A stretch of DNA of 38,611 nucleotides from an uncultured Sporosarcina sp. (lineage in GTDB: Bacteria; Bacillota; Bacilli; Bacillales_A; Planococcaceae), in NCBI GenBank assembly GCA_947644645.1, contig CANSAF010000023.1, positions 1-38,611 on the forward strand, given 5' to 3'. Below, piece after piece: positions 15,441 through 24,321 of the stretch (the first letter of the stretch is position 1; each line of letters begins with the position of its first letter). The notes beneath the pieces were generated by a model. The model saw only the letters and a list, made by a program, of their open reading frames with translations. It made no database searches and had not been told where the DNA came from. The translations under genes were made by a program, and so were the position numbers.

Positions 15441-16664
15441 TTACTGTTCTGGTGTTGATGTTGAAATCGTAGTATCTTTTCCAGCACCTAAACCAACAAT
15501 GAATAATACGACTGAAGAAATTGCAAGTAAGATCAGTGACCATGTCCAGCCACCCGTCAAGTCATACAGTAATCCGAAAATGACGGGGCCTGTTGCGGCG
15601 AGTAAATAACCGATAGACTGTGCCATTGCGGATAGGCTAGCCGCTTCGAAAACATCATCTGTTCTTAAAGTAAAGAACATCATAGCTAGACTAAATGCTG
15701 TACCTGTCGCAATCCCAAATAAAATTGTCGCTGGTAAAACGAGCAGCATTTGTCCTGAAATAATGCTTAATACACCAAGAATCAGTGTAATAAAGGTTAA
15801 CCAAACAAGGACAATTTGATTTTTCATTTTTGCTGCGATAATTGGCATGATAAATGTGATCGGTAATTGTGAGAACTGAACAAAAGATAACATCCATCCA
15901 GCTTTATCTGCTGTCATTCCGCGATCTTGCAAAATTGCTGGAAGCCAAGCGGCAATCGAATAAAAGAGTAAAGATTGGAGTCCCATAAAAATTGTAATTT
16001 GCCATGCGAGTTTTGAACGCATTAAAGAAGGTTTTTTAATCCCAGATTTTGTCGGTGCTTCGTGTTTTTCCCGATGTCGAAGTTGTGGAATCCAAAATAA
16101 TAAAGCGATAATACCCATAATCGCCCAAACACCAATCGAAGCTTTCCAACCGAAGCTTGTACCTGTTGCAAGTGGCACGCTTAATCCAGCAGCCAGCGCA
16201 GCAGTAAGGTTCATCGAAATTGCATAAATCCCGGTCATGACACCAATATTTTTTGGAAACTTCATTTTTACAAAAGCTGGCATCAGCACGTTAGCAATCG
16301 CAATTCCCGCACCAATTAATAAAGTTCCTATGTAAAGAGGCATCATGCCGCTAAGTGGTCTTAAAATAAGACCGAGTGACAGAACGATTAAAACAAGAAA
16401 CAATGTAAGTTCCATGCCAAATTTTCTTGAAAGGCGTGGTGCGAATGGAGATAATAAGCCGAATGCTAATAAAGGAATCGTTGTTAAAATTCCTGCTGTA
16501 GTATTAGAAATATTTAAACTGTCGCGAATTAAGTCGACAACAGGACCGACAGAAGTAATTGGGGCACGCAAATTCATTGCTAGAAAAATAATTCCTGCAA
16601 CTAATAGCAGTAACCCAGCAGTAGAACGTCGCTCGGGGCGTTCTTCATTTCCAGAAACGCTCAT
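15441..16664 (-). CDS. MFS transporter, CynX/NimT type
   Basis: This 407-residue protein has about twelve hydrophobic segments and the early NLRAPITSVGP signature of the CynX/NimT branch of the major facilitator superfamily. B. subtilis YycB is a relative. Members are linked to cyanate or 2-nitroimidazole transport, but the substrate here cannot be assigned. The ATG at 16664 follows GGGAGGAATTAAC; five further codons upstream would overlap that ribosome site. It is transcribed alone, converging on the rib operon. The adjacent 16680-16886 gap contains AT-rich promoter sequence without boxes I trust. Confidence 0.87.
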   Translation of the reverse strand: MSVSGNEERPERRSTAGLLLLVAGIIFLAMNLRAPITSVGPVVDLIRDSLNISNTTAGILTTIPLLAFGLLSPFAPRLSRKFGMELTLFLVLIVLSLGLILRPLSGMMPLYIGTLLIGAGIAIANVLMPAFVKMKFPKNIGVMTGIYAISMNLTAALAAGLSVPLATGTSFGWKASIGVWAIMGIIALLFWIPQLRHREKHEAPTKSGIKKPSLMRSKLAWQITIFMGLQSLLFYSIAAWLPAILQDRGMTADKAGWMLSFVQFSQLPITFIMPIIAAKMKNQIVLVWLTFITLILGVLSIISGQMLLVLPATILFGIATGTAFSLAMMFFTLRTDDVFEAASLSAMAQSIGYLLAATGPVIFGLLYDLTGGWTWSLILLAISSVVLFIVGLGAGKDTTISTSTPEQ

Positions 16665-16886
16665 GTTAATTCCTCCCATTTTATTAAATGATTACATTAA
16701 TTCACACTAACAGTTCAGCGTACTTCTGTAAATGGGATGAGTAAAAAACATTAATGATTAAAAAATTGAACAATTTTCCACAATCACTCGTTTATTTAGC
16801 GGAATTATAAGTTGTATTCTCGCGATATGTTCAGAAGAAATGTATACTAAGATATAGAATACTGAAGAGAAAGAAGGATTATTGAA

Positions 16887-17225
16887 ATGACAAACGAAAA
16901 TTTACCAGAAAAATCATGTTCGATTGAGCGCCTTGTGACAATCGAAGAGGACGTGCAGAAAGTATTGAACGGAGAGAAAACAGCAACAAGAAGAAATGGT
17001 GTTTATGCATATCCGGGAGAAGTGATGGTATTAGAAGGTAAAGAATTCGAAGTGACTGCACTTTACGCACAAACGCTTGGTGAATTGACGGACGAAGACG
17101 CATTAACAGAAGGATTTAAAACTGTTGAAGAATATAAAGAATCAATTTTGGCGCTCCATCCTAAAATGCCTTGGTTGCCAAAAATGAGCGTCTGGGTACA
17201 TGAATTTAGCCCGGTTCAGAAATGA
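16887..17225 (+). CDS. ASCH domain protein
   Basis: This 112-residue protein shows the ASCH (PUA-like) pattern: a NGEKTATRRNG segment (about 29-39), AYPGEVMVLEG, then a DEDALTEGF...YKESI helix region and a final strand WVHEF. The fold is related to RNA-binding PUA domains and to YqfB, an N4-acetylcytidine amidohydrolase; the GEKTATRR lysine and threonine occupy the region used for catalysis there. The function is not assigned. GAAGGA precedes the ATG. The next gene starts 8 bases after its stop, so the two probably form an operon. Confidence 0.75.
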   Translation: MTNENLPEKSCSIERLVTIEEDVQKVLNGEKTATRRNGVYAYPGEVMVLEGKEFEVTALYAQTLGELTDEDALTEGFKTVEEYKESILALHPKMPWLPKMSVWVHEFSPVQK

Positions 17226-17232
17226 TTAGGAA

Positions 17233-17676
17233 ATGAACATTACTTTTTATACAACAATTGTATTTATACATGTTGTAAGTGCTGTTCTTTCAATCGGTCC
17301 GTTATTTATTATTATTCCACTCATTAATCGACTTAGAAAAATGGTTGAAGCGAATGAAGAAATTTACTTATCACTGATTCAAGTGATTGTTCGAGTTGTG
17401 ATGCATGCAGGACATGTACTCGTTGTTTCAGGAGTTTTACTCATTTTATCTGGACCTTGGCCATGGCATACTTCTTGGGTGGTCATGACGGTCATTGTAA
17501 TGGGGATTTCCGGTGTGTTTTTAGCGACAGCATTTACAAGAGTGCTTCGACGTTTTCACGAACCTGGACTAGATAAATTGTACATACTTTATCGCTTAAA
17601 ACGAACAACATGGATCTATATCGGTTTAATGATTATTATGTTGTGGTTAATGGTTCAAAAACCAATATTTTGGTAA
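17233..17676 (+). CDS. Four-helix integral membrane protein (DUF2269-like)
   Basis: This 147-residue protein has four hydrophobic helices (about 5-28, 50-72, 77-98, 123-142). Histidines lie in the first helix (FIHVVSAV) and in HAGHVLVVSG, which is reminiscent of DUF2269 and heme-binding small membrane proteins. Heme binding is only a suggestion. AGGA lies very close before the ATG. It follows the ASCH gene and is ended by a strong terminator at 17683. Confidence 0.65.
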   Translation: MNITFYTTIVFIHVVSAVLSIGPLFIIIPLINRLRKMVEANEEIYLSLIQVIVRVVMHAGHVLVVSGVLLILSGPWPWHTSWVVMTVIVMGISGVFLATAFTRVLRRFHEPGLDKLYILYRLKRTTWIYIGLMIIMLWLMVQKPIFW

Positions 17677-17682
17677 GAAGTA

Positions 17683-17711
17683 AGGGGCTGTCTAGAAACA
17701 GCCCCTTTTTG
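17683..17711. terminator. Terminator after the ASCH/membrane protein pair
   Basis: AGGGGCTGT and ACAGCCCCT form a perfect 9-bp stem with a 6-base loop and a TTTTT tail. It sits between converging genes. Confidence 0.9.
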
Positions 17712-17721
17712 TAGGTGAAAA

Positions 17722-18294
17722 TTATTCTTCTTCCATCCATTGATCGAGTTTTTGCATGACAAGATCATAAGTTTTTTCGGAAATATCCGGTAAAGTTCCG
17801 CCAAGTGCATCACGAGCCGCGTTGAATCCGTCTTGAATGGCGCCTTTTAATAAATCAAACTTACTTTTATCGCCGCCAGAAATCGCTTTGGCAAAATCAA
17901 CAATGCGATCACTTACGTTTTCAGGGCTAGAAGGACCGCCTTCATCAATGGCTGCTTGCGCTTCTAAACGAGCTTGTTCATCAACGACAAATTCTTTTTC
18001 TCCGCTCATCACATCATTAAAGCTCATGCCTTGTCTTTCAAGTAATTGTTTCACAAGATTACGTAGCTGTTCATGTGCTTTATCACTTTCTGCTTTTAAC
18101 TTGGCAATCATATTTGTATCCACTTGCTGTGTTGGTTTTTTATAAACACCGCTATTATTTGGTTTAGATGGGATATACTCATCTTTTGGTTGTTTTGTAG
18201 CTTGTTCGTTTTTCGCGGACTCGTCTTTCTTTGCTTGTTCTTTTTGCGGTAATTTGGGTGCTTGAAAATTTGCTGCATTGGGTGTAATTTTCAT
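17722..18294 (-). CDS. DUF5610-like protein of unknown function
   Basis: This 190-residue protein has no signal peptide or membrane helix. Residues 1-60 are low in complexity and rich in Lys, Gln, Pro and Glu, and likely disordered. A helical segment (about 60-95, AKLKAESDKAHEQLRNLVKQLL) follows. The C-terminal domain (about 105-190) ends in FNAARDALGGTLPDISEKTYDLVMQKLDQW, which resembles the end of DUF5610 proteins. The domain's role is unknown. AAAGGAG precedes the ATG. It is a single-gene unit converging on the previous pair. Confidence 0.6.
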   Translation of the reverse strand: MKITPNAANFQAPKLPQKEQAKKDESAKNEQATKQPKDEYIPSKPNNSGVYKKPTQQVDTNMIAKLKAESDKAHEQLRNLVKQLLERQGMSFNDVMSGEKEFVVDEQARLEAQAAIDEGGPSSPENVSDRIVDFAKAISGGDKSKFDLLKGAIQDGFNAARDALGGTLPDISEKTYDLVMQKLDQWMEEE

Positions 18295-18394
18295 GGTAGT
18301 TACTCCTTTCGTTCTGTTTACTTATTTCTTATATCGGTTATTTTCCGGTAATGTTAATTGAAGAATGGAAAAAGTCTGTTTGATTGGATGTGAA

Positions 18395-18424
18395 TAAAAA
18401 AGAAGCAATCCGAAAGTGGATCGC
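18395..18424 (-). terminator. Terminator after pepF
   Basis: On the minus strand GCGATCC pairs with GGATTGC (one mismatch), with ACTTTC in the loop, followed by TTCTTTTTT. It ends the oligoendopeptidase gene. Confidence 0.72.
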
Positions 18425-18442
18425 CTCTCTACTGATGAATGA

Positions 18443-20257
18443 TTATGCTTGTGCTTCGATTTCTTCCGTTAATTCGACAAGTTGGTCAATTAATTCGCCG
18501 ATATAAGCGATTGTATCGCGAAGTGGCTGTTCAGTTGTAATGTCAACGCCAGCCATTTGGCTTAATTCTACAGGTGTTTTTGTACCGCCTTCTTTTAAGA
18601 CACGAATCCAGTCATCCACGGCAGGTTGTCCTTCTGTAAGAATTCGTTTAGAAACTTGCGTGGAAATCGTTAGACCTGCGCTGTAAGTATATGGATACAA
18701 TCCCATATAATAGTGCGGTTGACGCATCCAAGTCAGTTCCGCTCCGTCATTAATATCCACTGCATCTCCCCAGAAATCTTCAAGTACTTCGCGTTTTAAA
18801 GTGTTTAAAATTGTCGCATTGACGCTTCCGCCTGCATCCACGCGTTCGTAGACTTTACGTTGATAAGCGGCTTCGAGTAAGTGCGTAACAAAATTATGGT
18901 AATATGTGCGTGACACAATCGATGAAATGACCCAACGCTTAAATTTCGGATCATCTGAGTTTTTCAGTAAATGATTTGCAAGTAACATTTCGTTCATTGT
19001 TGAAGGTGCTTCGATAAAATACATAGAAGGTCTTGCGTTAAAAACATTTTGTGCTTCATTTGCATGGTAGAAGTGTCCCGCATGACCCAGTTCATGTGCC
19101 AAAACGAAAACATCTTCCATACTGCCTGTCCAAGAAATTAAAATATAAGGATGCGCACCATGTGGGCTTGAACAAAATGCCCCTGTTGATTTCCCTTTAT
19201 TTTGTGCGAAGTCTGTCCAGCGTTCATCGTAAGAACGGTTAACCATATCTAAATAATGGTCGCCCATTGGTGCCAGACCTTCTAAAATATATTTCTTCGA
19301 TTCTTCAATTGTAATTTTTGGCTCATAATTTGGATCTAATGGAATTTTTAAATCTGCAAATGTCATTTTTTCTAAGCCATATACTTTTTGAAGCAATTTG
19401 GCATATTTCCGCATATGTGGTGCCAATTCTGTTGTAATTAAATCAATTTGACGATTATATAATGTTCGGTCGACTTCTTGATCAAATAGTAAATAGTCGA
19501 TGACGGAATCATGTCCACGTAAATCAGCCGTCGTTTTTTCGGTCTGTACTTGTGTATCATATGTTTTTGCTGTTGTATTTTGATAGTCCTTTAGTTTTCT
19601 AGAAAAAGCTTCAAAAGCAGCGCGACGCTTCATCGTATCGGGTTCAGACTCCCAATCTCCTTCGAATGAAACATAGCTTAATGGATAATGTTTTCCGTCT
19701 ACAATAAAATCGTCAAACGACATATCGACCATTTTTGTCGTATTGTATAAACCATACGGCGCATCAAAAGTGGCCGAAAAAGCAGCCAATGCCTTTTCAA
19801 CTTCGGGATGAAGTAAATACGGTTTTGTGCGGATTAACTCTTGTAAATAGTTTTGGAAATCTGGTGCTTCTTTCATCGCATCTTCTAGTGTTTCGGTTGA
19901 AAGTGCAAGTAAATCACTTTTTACAAAAGATAATTGACTATTAATTTTTGCGATGATTGAACCCAATTTACTCGCTCGCATTTGCGCATCGTCATTTGTT
20001 TGATCTGTACTCACAGACAAATTTGTGTATGTGCCAATTGGGATGATTTGTTGAAATATATTTTCATACCCTTTTAATGCTTCTATTGCTGATTTTGCAT
20101 CAATAATTTTGCTTTGAAATTGCGAAACATAGGCTGCGACATCTTGTTCTAAAGTTGCAATAGCAGCTTCATAATCTGCCTCAGTTTTGAATAAATCCTC
20201 TAAGTTCCAAGTTTCTTCTACATTTACTTCTGATCTGTTCGGTAAAGCTTTCACCAT
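18443..20257 (-). CDS. pepF: Oligoendopeptidase F (M3 family metallopeptidase)
   Basis: This 604-residue cytoplasmic zinc peptidase cleaves short peptides. The zinc motif HELGH lies at 388-392 (VLAHELGHAGH), followed by the conserved AxxPSTMNE region that supplies the third ligand. NLEDLF near the N-terminus and GLYPYTYSAGL near the C-terminus are typical of PepF. Length matches the family. A GGAGAG-type ribosome site precedes the ATG. It is transcribed alone; a repeat element lies just upstream (20285-20458). Confidence 0.95.
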   Translation of the reverse strand: MVKALPNRSEVNVEETWNLEDLFKTEADYEAAIATLEQDVAAYVSQFQSKIIDAKSAIEALKGYENIFQQIIPIGTYTNLSVSTDQTNDDAQMRASKLGSIIAKINSQLSFVKSDLLALSTETLEDAMKEAPDFQNYLQELIRTKPYLLHPEVEKALAAFSATFDAPYGLYNTTKMVDMSFDDFIVDGKHYPLSYVSFEGDWESEPDTMKRRAAFEAFSRKLKDYQNTTAKTYDTQVQTEKTTADLRGHDSVIDYLLFDQEVDRTLYNRQIDLITTELAPHMRKYAKLLQKVYGLEKMTFADLKIPLDPNYEPKITIEESKKYILEGLAPMGDHYLDMVNRSYDERWTDFAQNKGKSTGAFCSSPHGAHPYILISWTGSMEDVFVLAHELGHAGHFYHANEAQNVFNARPSMYFIEAPSTMNEMLLANHLLKNSDDPKFKRWVISSIVSRTYYHNFVTHLLEAAYQRKVYERVDAGGSVNATILNTLKREVLEDFWGDAVDINDGAELTWMRQPHYYMGLYPYTYSAGLTISTQVSKRILTEGQPAVDDWIRVLKEGGTKTPVELSQMAGVDITTEQPLRDTIAYIGELIDQLVELTEEIEAQA

Positions 20258-20284
20258 TTCCCATCTCTCCTTTTTTTACAATAT

Positions 20285-20458
20285 GATTGGTTCAACTAAC
20301 AATTGAATAGGAAGAGCACTTTCAATTGAAGTTTCACTGTATCCCGCATTAACTGGCTGTAGAAAAGCTCGAACAGCCAGTAAAAGCCCGATTGGTTCAA
20401 CTAACACTTAGAAAGGAAAAACACTTTTCTAAGTGAAGTTTCACTGTATTTCGGATGT
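20285..20458. repeat. Composite intergenic element: conserved boxes alternating with hairpins
   Basis: GATTGGTTCAACTAACA occurs at 20285-20301 and 20390-20406, and GAAGTTTCACTGTAT closes both modules. Between the boxes lie different hairpins: CAATTGAA/TTCAATTG in the first and CACTTAGAAAG/CTTTTCTAAGTG in the second. The modules are joined by CCCGCATTAAC (20343-20353), hairpin TGGCTGT/ACAGCCA (20354-20360/20373-20379), then GTAAAAGCCCGA. The last arrangement recurs at 38521-38611 with a different hairpin sequence. No coding capacity is seen. Confidence 0.85.
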
Positions 20459-20534
20459 CGAACTATTAATATTGTAAAGGATAATAATGGGGAAGTAAAA
20501 TTATTTTATTAGCAATCATCTGACTTGTAGTCGC

Positions 20535-20834
20535 TTATTGTTGTTTTGCTTGCGCGATTAATTCTGAGATGACAAATGCGAGTTCGTCATTGCCAAATAC
20601 TTGTAGCACTTCTAGCAATGTATCAGTTGGAATGTGGAGGGGTGCTTGCTCGTTTAATTCTGCTGATAACTCGGAAATAATCGGGTTTTCGGGTTGATTC
20701 GGATAAGCAAGTTGATAAACTTCATGCGAATTATGTTGATGTTCTCGACACCATTCAATAAAAAAATGCACCATCGTTCGCTCTTCATCTTGATATTTTT
20801 GAATAATAAATTCTTGTAATTGCTTAGGATTCAA
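20535..20834 (-). CDS. Small cytoplasmic protein of unknown function
   Basis: This 99-residue protein starts with TTG at 20834, preceded by AAAGGAG. It has no signal peptide or membrane helix, is acidic and mostly helical in character, and begins MNPKQLQEFI. One cysteine and three histidines cluster in WCREHQHNSH. I do not recognise a family. The ribosome site, codon use like its neighbours, and the isolated position upstream of the repeat element support it being a real gene. Confidence 0.6.
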   Translation of the reverse strand: MNPKQLQEFIIQKYQDEERTMVHFFIEWCREHQHNSHEVYQLAYPNQPENPIISELSAELNEQAPLHIPTDTLLEVLQVFGNDELAFVISELIAQAKQQ

Positions 20835-20956
20835 TATAAAAACTCCTTTGTATGTTATGTAAGATTAGTATATAAGAATTGAATAGAATTCTACAGGATA
20901 TTGCAATCGGAACGAGGGGAGAGGGGATGAAATATTATAATTCTAAAATAAAAAAT

Positions 20957-20998
20957 GGGCACCTAGAAAGTTTTTTATACTTTAAGGCACCCTTTTTT
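20957..20998. terminator. Bidirectional terminator downstream of the chemoreceptor gene
   Basis: GGGCACC-AGAAAGT pairs with ACTTT-GGCACCC (some mismatches). T tracts follow on both strands (CCTTTTTTAT and CCATTTTTTATTT). It ends the leftward chemoreceptor operon. Confidence 0.8.
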
Positions 20999-21039
20999 AT
21001 ACATGTAATTACACGCGATTTAAAATGAAACGATTCGCT

Positions 21040-21909
21040 TCAATCTTCAATAAGCGAAGATTCCGCGAGCTCCGATAAATGTTGTGCGTTGCGACTAATT
21101 TCTTGAACGGTTGCTGAAATTTCTTCAATCGATGCCGCTTGGTTGGTTGATAAATCAGTAATGCTAGAAAATGCATTCGATAAGTTTTCCATTGTTGTAG
21201 AAATTGTCGATGTAAGTTCATCTATTTGACCAACATTTTCTTTTGAATTCGTTGCAAGTTTTCGAATCTCATCGGCAACAACAGAAAAACCTTTTCCAGC
21301 TTCTCCGGCTCTAGCAGCTTCAATTGCAGCATTTAAACCGAGTAAATTACTTTGGTCAGACAAGCCGCGAACGGTTGATGAAATGCGTCCAATTTGTGTT
21401 GCTCCTGTATTGACTTCTCCAACTAGGGAAGAAACGTTTGAAATGCGATCTGCCAATTCGGTTACAGAGCTTGCAATATCTTCTAGTGCAGCTGCAGTTT
21501 CTTCTACAATTGCAGATAGATTTTCGGCAACCGTGAAAAGATTATTGGATCTTTCCAAGCTTGTACCAACTCCGACACCACCGATGACTTTCCCCTGGCG
21601 ATTTTGTAAAGGAATCGCTCTTGCAATTAAAGGAAAACCAAAGAGTTCTTTTGGAACCATTTGCGATTTTGAACTGTTTTCACGAATCGCGCTCGTAATG
21701 ATATCTCCTTGTTCAAGTGGATCACCTGGTTTGACGTTTAAAGAAAAAGTTTCTCCAGGAATATTTAATAATAATTTTTCAGTATCATAAATCCCAACTG
21801 TAATATCATCTTGAATTAATTGATTGAGATAAGGTGCAACTTTAATAAATGCATTTAAGATTTCTTCGTCAATTTCTTGTTCTGGTAAATTTGCTGAACT
21901 ATTTATCAT
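21040..21909 (-). CDS. Soluble methyl-accepting chemotaxis protein (YfmS-like)
   Basis: This 289-residue protein has no transmembrane segment. The N-terminal part (about 1-125) looks like a small ligand-binding domain ([27 protein letters not shown]). The C-terminal part is a short chemoreceptor signalling domain with the hairpin tip [29 protein letters not shown]. Length and layout match B. subtilis YfmS, a cytoplasmic chemoreceptor of about the same size. AAAGGAGGATATGA precedes the ATG. It lies 25 bp downstream of an aldehyde dehydrogenase gene on the same strand, as yfmS and yfmT are neighbours in B. subtilis. A link between aldehyde sensing and taxis is inference. Confidence 0.87.
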   Translation of the reverse strand: MINSSANLPEQEIDEEILNAFIKVAPYLNQLIQDDITVGIYDTEKLLLNIPGETFSLNVKPGDPLEQGDIITSAIRENSSKSQMVPKELFGFPLIARAIPLQNRQGKVIGGVGVGTSLERSNNLFTVAENLSAIVEETAAALEDIASSVTELADRISNVSSLVGEVNTGATQIGRISSTVRGLSDQSNLLGLNAAIEAARAGEAGKGFSVVADEIRKLATNSKENVGQIDELTSTISTTMENLSNAFSSITDLSTNQAASIEEISATVQEISRNAQHLSELAESSLIED

Positions 21910-21934
21910 TCATATCCTCCTTTAATTCTTAATA

Positions 21935-23392
21935 TTAATAGGGAAATGTTCTTTGTCCATAATTTACAGAAATCCATTTCATTGTCGTAAACTCGTCCAA
22001 GCTCCACTGCCCATTGAGGCGACCAATACCAGATTGATTTTCTCCACCGAATGCAACGATTGGTTCATCGTTAATCGTGATATCATTCACGTGAATCATT
22101 CCTGTATGAATTTGTTTCGCCATTTGAACACCACGTTCTACGTTTGAAGTATGAATCGCGCCACTTAGTCCAAAGCGTGTGTCATTCGCGATAGCAATCG
22201 CTTCTTCTTCAGTTTCGAAAGGAATGAGGCAAACTACGGGTCCAAATAATTCTTCTTGTGCAGCCATCATACTTGGTGAGACATCAGCCAAAATGGTTGG
22301 ATGAACGAGATTATCTTCTATTTGTCCATCTAAGACGACTCTTGCTCCTTGTTGGATACTTGTTTGGATAACGCTTCGTAAATTTTGTGCTTGGCGTTCA
22401 TTAACGACTGGTCCGATAATTGTCGCAGGATCTCGAGGGTCACCTACTTTTAACGAAGCGACTTTATCACAATATTGTTTCACAAACGTATCATAAAGCG
22501 GTCGATGAATAAGAACTCGGTTAGCAGACATGCAAATTTGCCCTTGATGTGTAAATCGACTAAAAGTAGCGGCTTTTACAGCATAATCTATATCAGCATC
22601 TTCCATCACGATAAAGGCACTATTTCCACCAAGTTCTAAAATAGGTTTTTTAAAATGTTTAATCGCAAGTTGTCCAATATGGCTTCCGATTGTCGTAGAA
22701 CCAGTAAATGAAATAATACGTGGGATAGGATGTTCAACAAACGCGTCACCAATTTCTTCAATTTCTGTAATGACAACGTTTAATAAACCTTTTGGAATAC
22801 CCGCTTCTTCAAATATCTTAGCAACCAGACTTCCGCCCGTGACAGGTGTTTCTTCATGTGGTTTTAAAACGACACCATTGCCAGCTCCTAAAGCAGGGGC
22901 TACTGATTTCATCGATAAATAAAATGGAAAGTTAAATGGGCTAATGACACCGACAACCCCAGCTGGGATACGATATAGTCTATTTTCCTTATGATCTTCG
23001 ACAGAAGGTAAAATTTTGCCTTCCATTCTTAATGGAAATGTAGCAGCTTCCCGTATAATGTTTTTAACGAGTCCAATTTCAAAAGCCGCTTTTAAACGGG
23101 TCCCGCCTAGTTCGTCGATAATCATATTCACAATTTCATCTTCATGTAAATCAATATAAGCAACCGCTTTCTCCAAAATATCGCGTTTTTTGTAAGGGTT
23201 TACAGCTTCCCATTCTTTTTGTGCTGTAAAAGCAGCTTCATATGCTTCATTTAAATCTTCTACAGTGGCAATATCTACACTTGATAAAGTTTCTTGGTTA
23301 AAAGGATTTCGATTCACAAGTTTTTTCGAACCGTTCCCGTTTCTCCATACTCCTCCGATATACTGATTGCTTAATGTTTCAATATTCAACAT
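21935..23392 (-). CDS. Aldehyde dehydrogenase (YfmT-like, aromatic aldehyde type)
   Basis: This 485-residue NAD(P)-dependent enzyme oxidises aldehydes to acids. The general base is E253 in ILELGGNSAF and the catalytic cysteine C287 in GQICMSANR. GVISPFNFPFYLSMKSVAPAL is the usual cofactor region. Size and pairing with a soluble chemoreceptor match B. subtilis YfmT, described as a vanillin/benzaldehyde dehydrogenase; substrate choice here is inferred from that. GAGGAGGAATT precedes the ATG. It is the first gene of the two-gene unit. Confidence 0.9.
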   Translation of the reverse strand: MLNIETLSNQYIGGVWRNGNGSKKLVNRNPFNQETLSSVDIATVEDLNEAYEAAFTAQKEWEAVNPYKKRDILEKAVAYIDLHEDEIVNMIIDELGGTRLKAAFEIGLVKNIIREAATFPLRMEGKILPSVEDHKENRLYRIPAGVVGVISPFNFPFYLSMKSVAPALGAGNGVVLKPHEETPVTGGSLVAKIFEEAGIPKGLLNVVITEIEEIGDAFVEHPIPRIISFTGSTTIGSHIGQLAIKHFKKPILELGGNSAFIVMEDADIDYAVKAATFSRFTHQGQICMSANRVLIHRPLYDTFVKQYCDKVASLKVGDPRDPATIIGPVVNERQAQNLRSVIQTSIQQGARVVLDGQIEDNLVHPTILADVSPSMMAAQEELFGPVVCLIPFETEEEAIAIANDTRFGLSGAIHTSNVERGVQMAKQIHTGMIHVNDITINDEPIVAFGGENQSGIGRLNGQWSLDEFTTMKWISVNYGQRTFPY

Positions 23393-23611
23393 TGTAATTC
23401 CTCCTCTGATAATAAAATCCGCACTCTATTGTTATATCGGAATATTTATATAGTTATTTAGTTTTATATTAAAAATAATAAAAGTTCATAGGAGTATTAA
23501 TTTCTAAAGGGTTTATCGGTAGTCTGTCAGGAAAAATTGTAAAACATAGTATTTATTGTTTTTAAAAGAATAGTAATGGGTTTTTTGGACTATTTTATCT
23601 TTAGAATTGTT

Positions 23612-23639
23612 TTGAGAATATATAGATAGATGGTATAAT
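23612..23639 (+). promoter_or_regulatory. Promoter for the DoxX-family gene
   Basis: TTGAGA (23612-23617), 16 bp, then TATAAT (23634-23639), preceded by TG one base upstream (extended -10). The rest of the 300-bp gap (23393-23692) is AT-rich with nothing else I can name. Confidence 0.6.
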
Positions 23640-23692
23640 TGTAGTATAAAAGTAATTGATTGTGAAAAAGAAAAAATTCAGAGGTGAATTTG

Positions 23693-24253
23693 ATGGTTGA
23701 GTTGAAAAAAGGATCTGTTGGAAAAAATGTGATTGTGGATGAGAACCCATTTTCGAGATGGTTGTTTACCAATACGACATCTGCTTGGATTTGGCTTGTG
23801 CTAAGAATTTATTTAGGGTATTCATGGTTAATGGCTGGAATTGGGAAAGTGAAATCAGATGCTTGGACGGGGGAGAATGCGGGGGTTGCGATTGAAGGAT
23901 TCATGGGTGGTGCAATATCGAAAGTCGAGGCTGGGGATGTTGCAGGTTGGTATGCAACATTTTTGGAAAATGTAGTTATTCCGAATGCGGTGCCGTTTTC
24001 TTATATGGTTGCGTGGGGAGAAGTGCTAGTTGGTTTAGGTTTAATTGTCGGCTTATTAACGGGGATTGCTGCGTTTTTCGGTGCGACGATGAATATGTCT
24101 TTCTTGCTTGCAGGAACGGTAAGTACGAACCCGATCATGTTTATGATTGCGCTTCTCATTATTATGGCATGGAAAGTTGCGGGGTGGCATGGATTAGACC
24201 GTTGGGTACTACCTAAATTAGGCACGCCGTGGTCTGTGAAGGAAAAAGAATGA
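23693..24253 (+). CDS. DoxX family membrane protein
   Basis: This 186-residue protein has about four hydrophobic helices and the DoxX signature of a first helix with LRIYLGYSWLMAGIGKV, followed by a periplasmic segment and FSYMVAWGEVLVGLGLIVGLLT. DoxX proteins are linked to thiosulfate:quinone oxidoreductase subunits or, in other organisms, to redox protection complexes; the exact role is unknown. I chose the ATG at 23693 because GAGGTGA sits 5 bases upstream; an in-frame GTG at 23684 lies within that ribosome site. It is a single-gene unit with its own promoter and terminator. Confidence 0.85.
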   Translation: MVELKKGSVGKNVIVDENPFSRWLFTNTTSAWIWLVLRIYLGYSWLMAGIGKVKSDAWTGENAGVAIEGFMGGAISKVEAGDVAGWYATFLENVVIPNAVPFSYMVAWGEVLVGLGLIVGLLTGIAAFFGATMNMSFLLAGTVSTNPIMFMIALLIIMAWKVAGWHGLDRWVLPKLGTPWSVKEKE

Positions 24254-24297
24254 GGCAATCCAGAAAGTCGATGTGACTTTCTGGAAGCCTTTTTTGT
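24254..24297 (+). terminator. Terminator after the DoxX-family gene
   Basis: GGC-ATCCAGAAAGTC pairs with GACTTTCTGGA-GCC, followed by TTTTTTG. It is the clearest example of the CAGAAAGTC-core terminator type in the window. Confidence 0.9.
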
Positions 24298-24321
24298 TTT
24301 GTGGAAAACGGATGATTCCCA

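Noticed and set aside
15367-15609. 80-residue plus-strand frame after ribH
   Set aside because: It begins in the rib terminator and then runs antisense to the end of the MFS gene.
20285-20458. Insertion sequence or integron attachment site
   Set aside because: No transposase or integrase, no target duplication, and modules too short; better described as a non-autonomous repeat.
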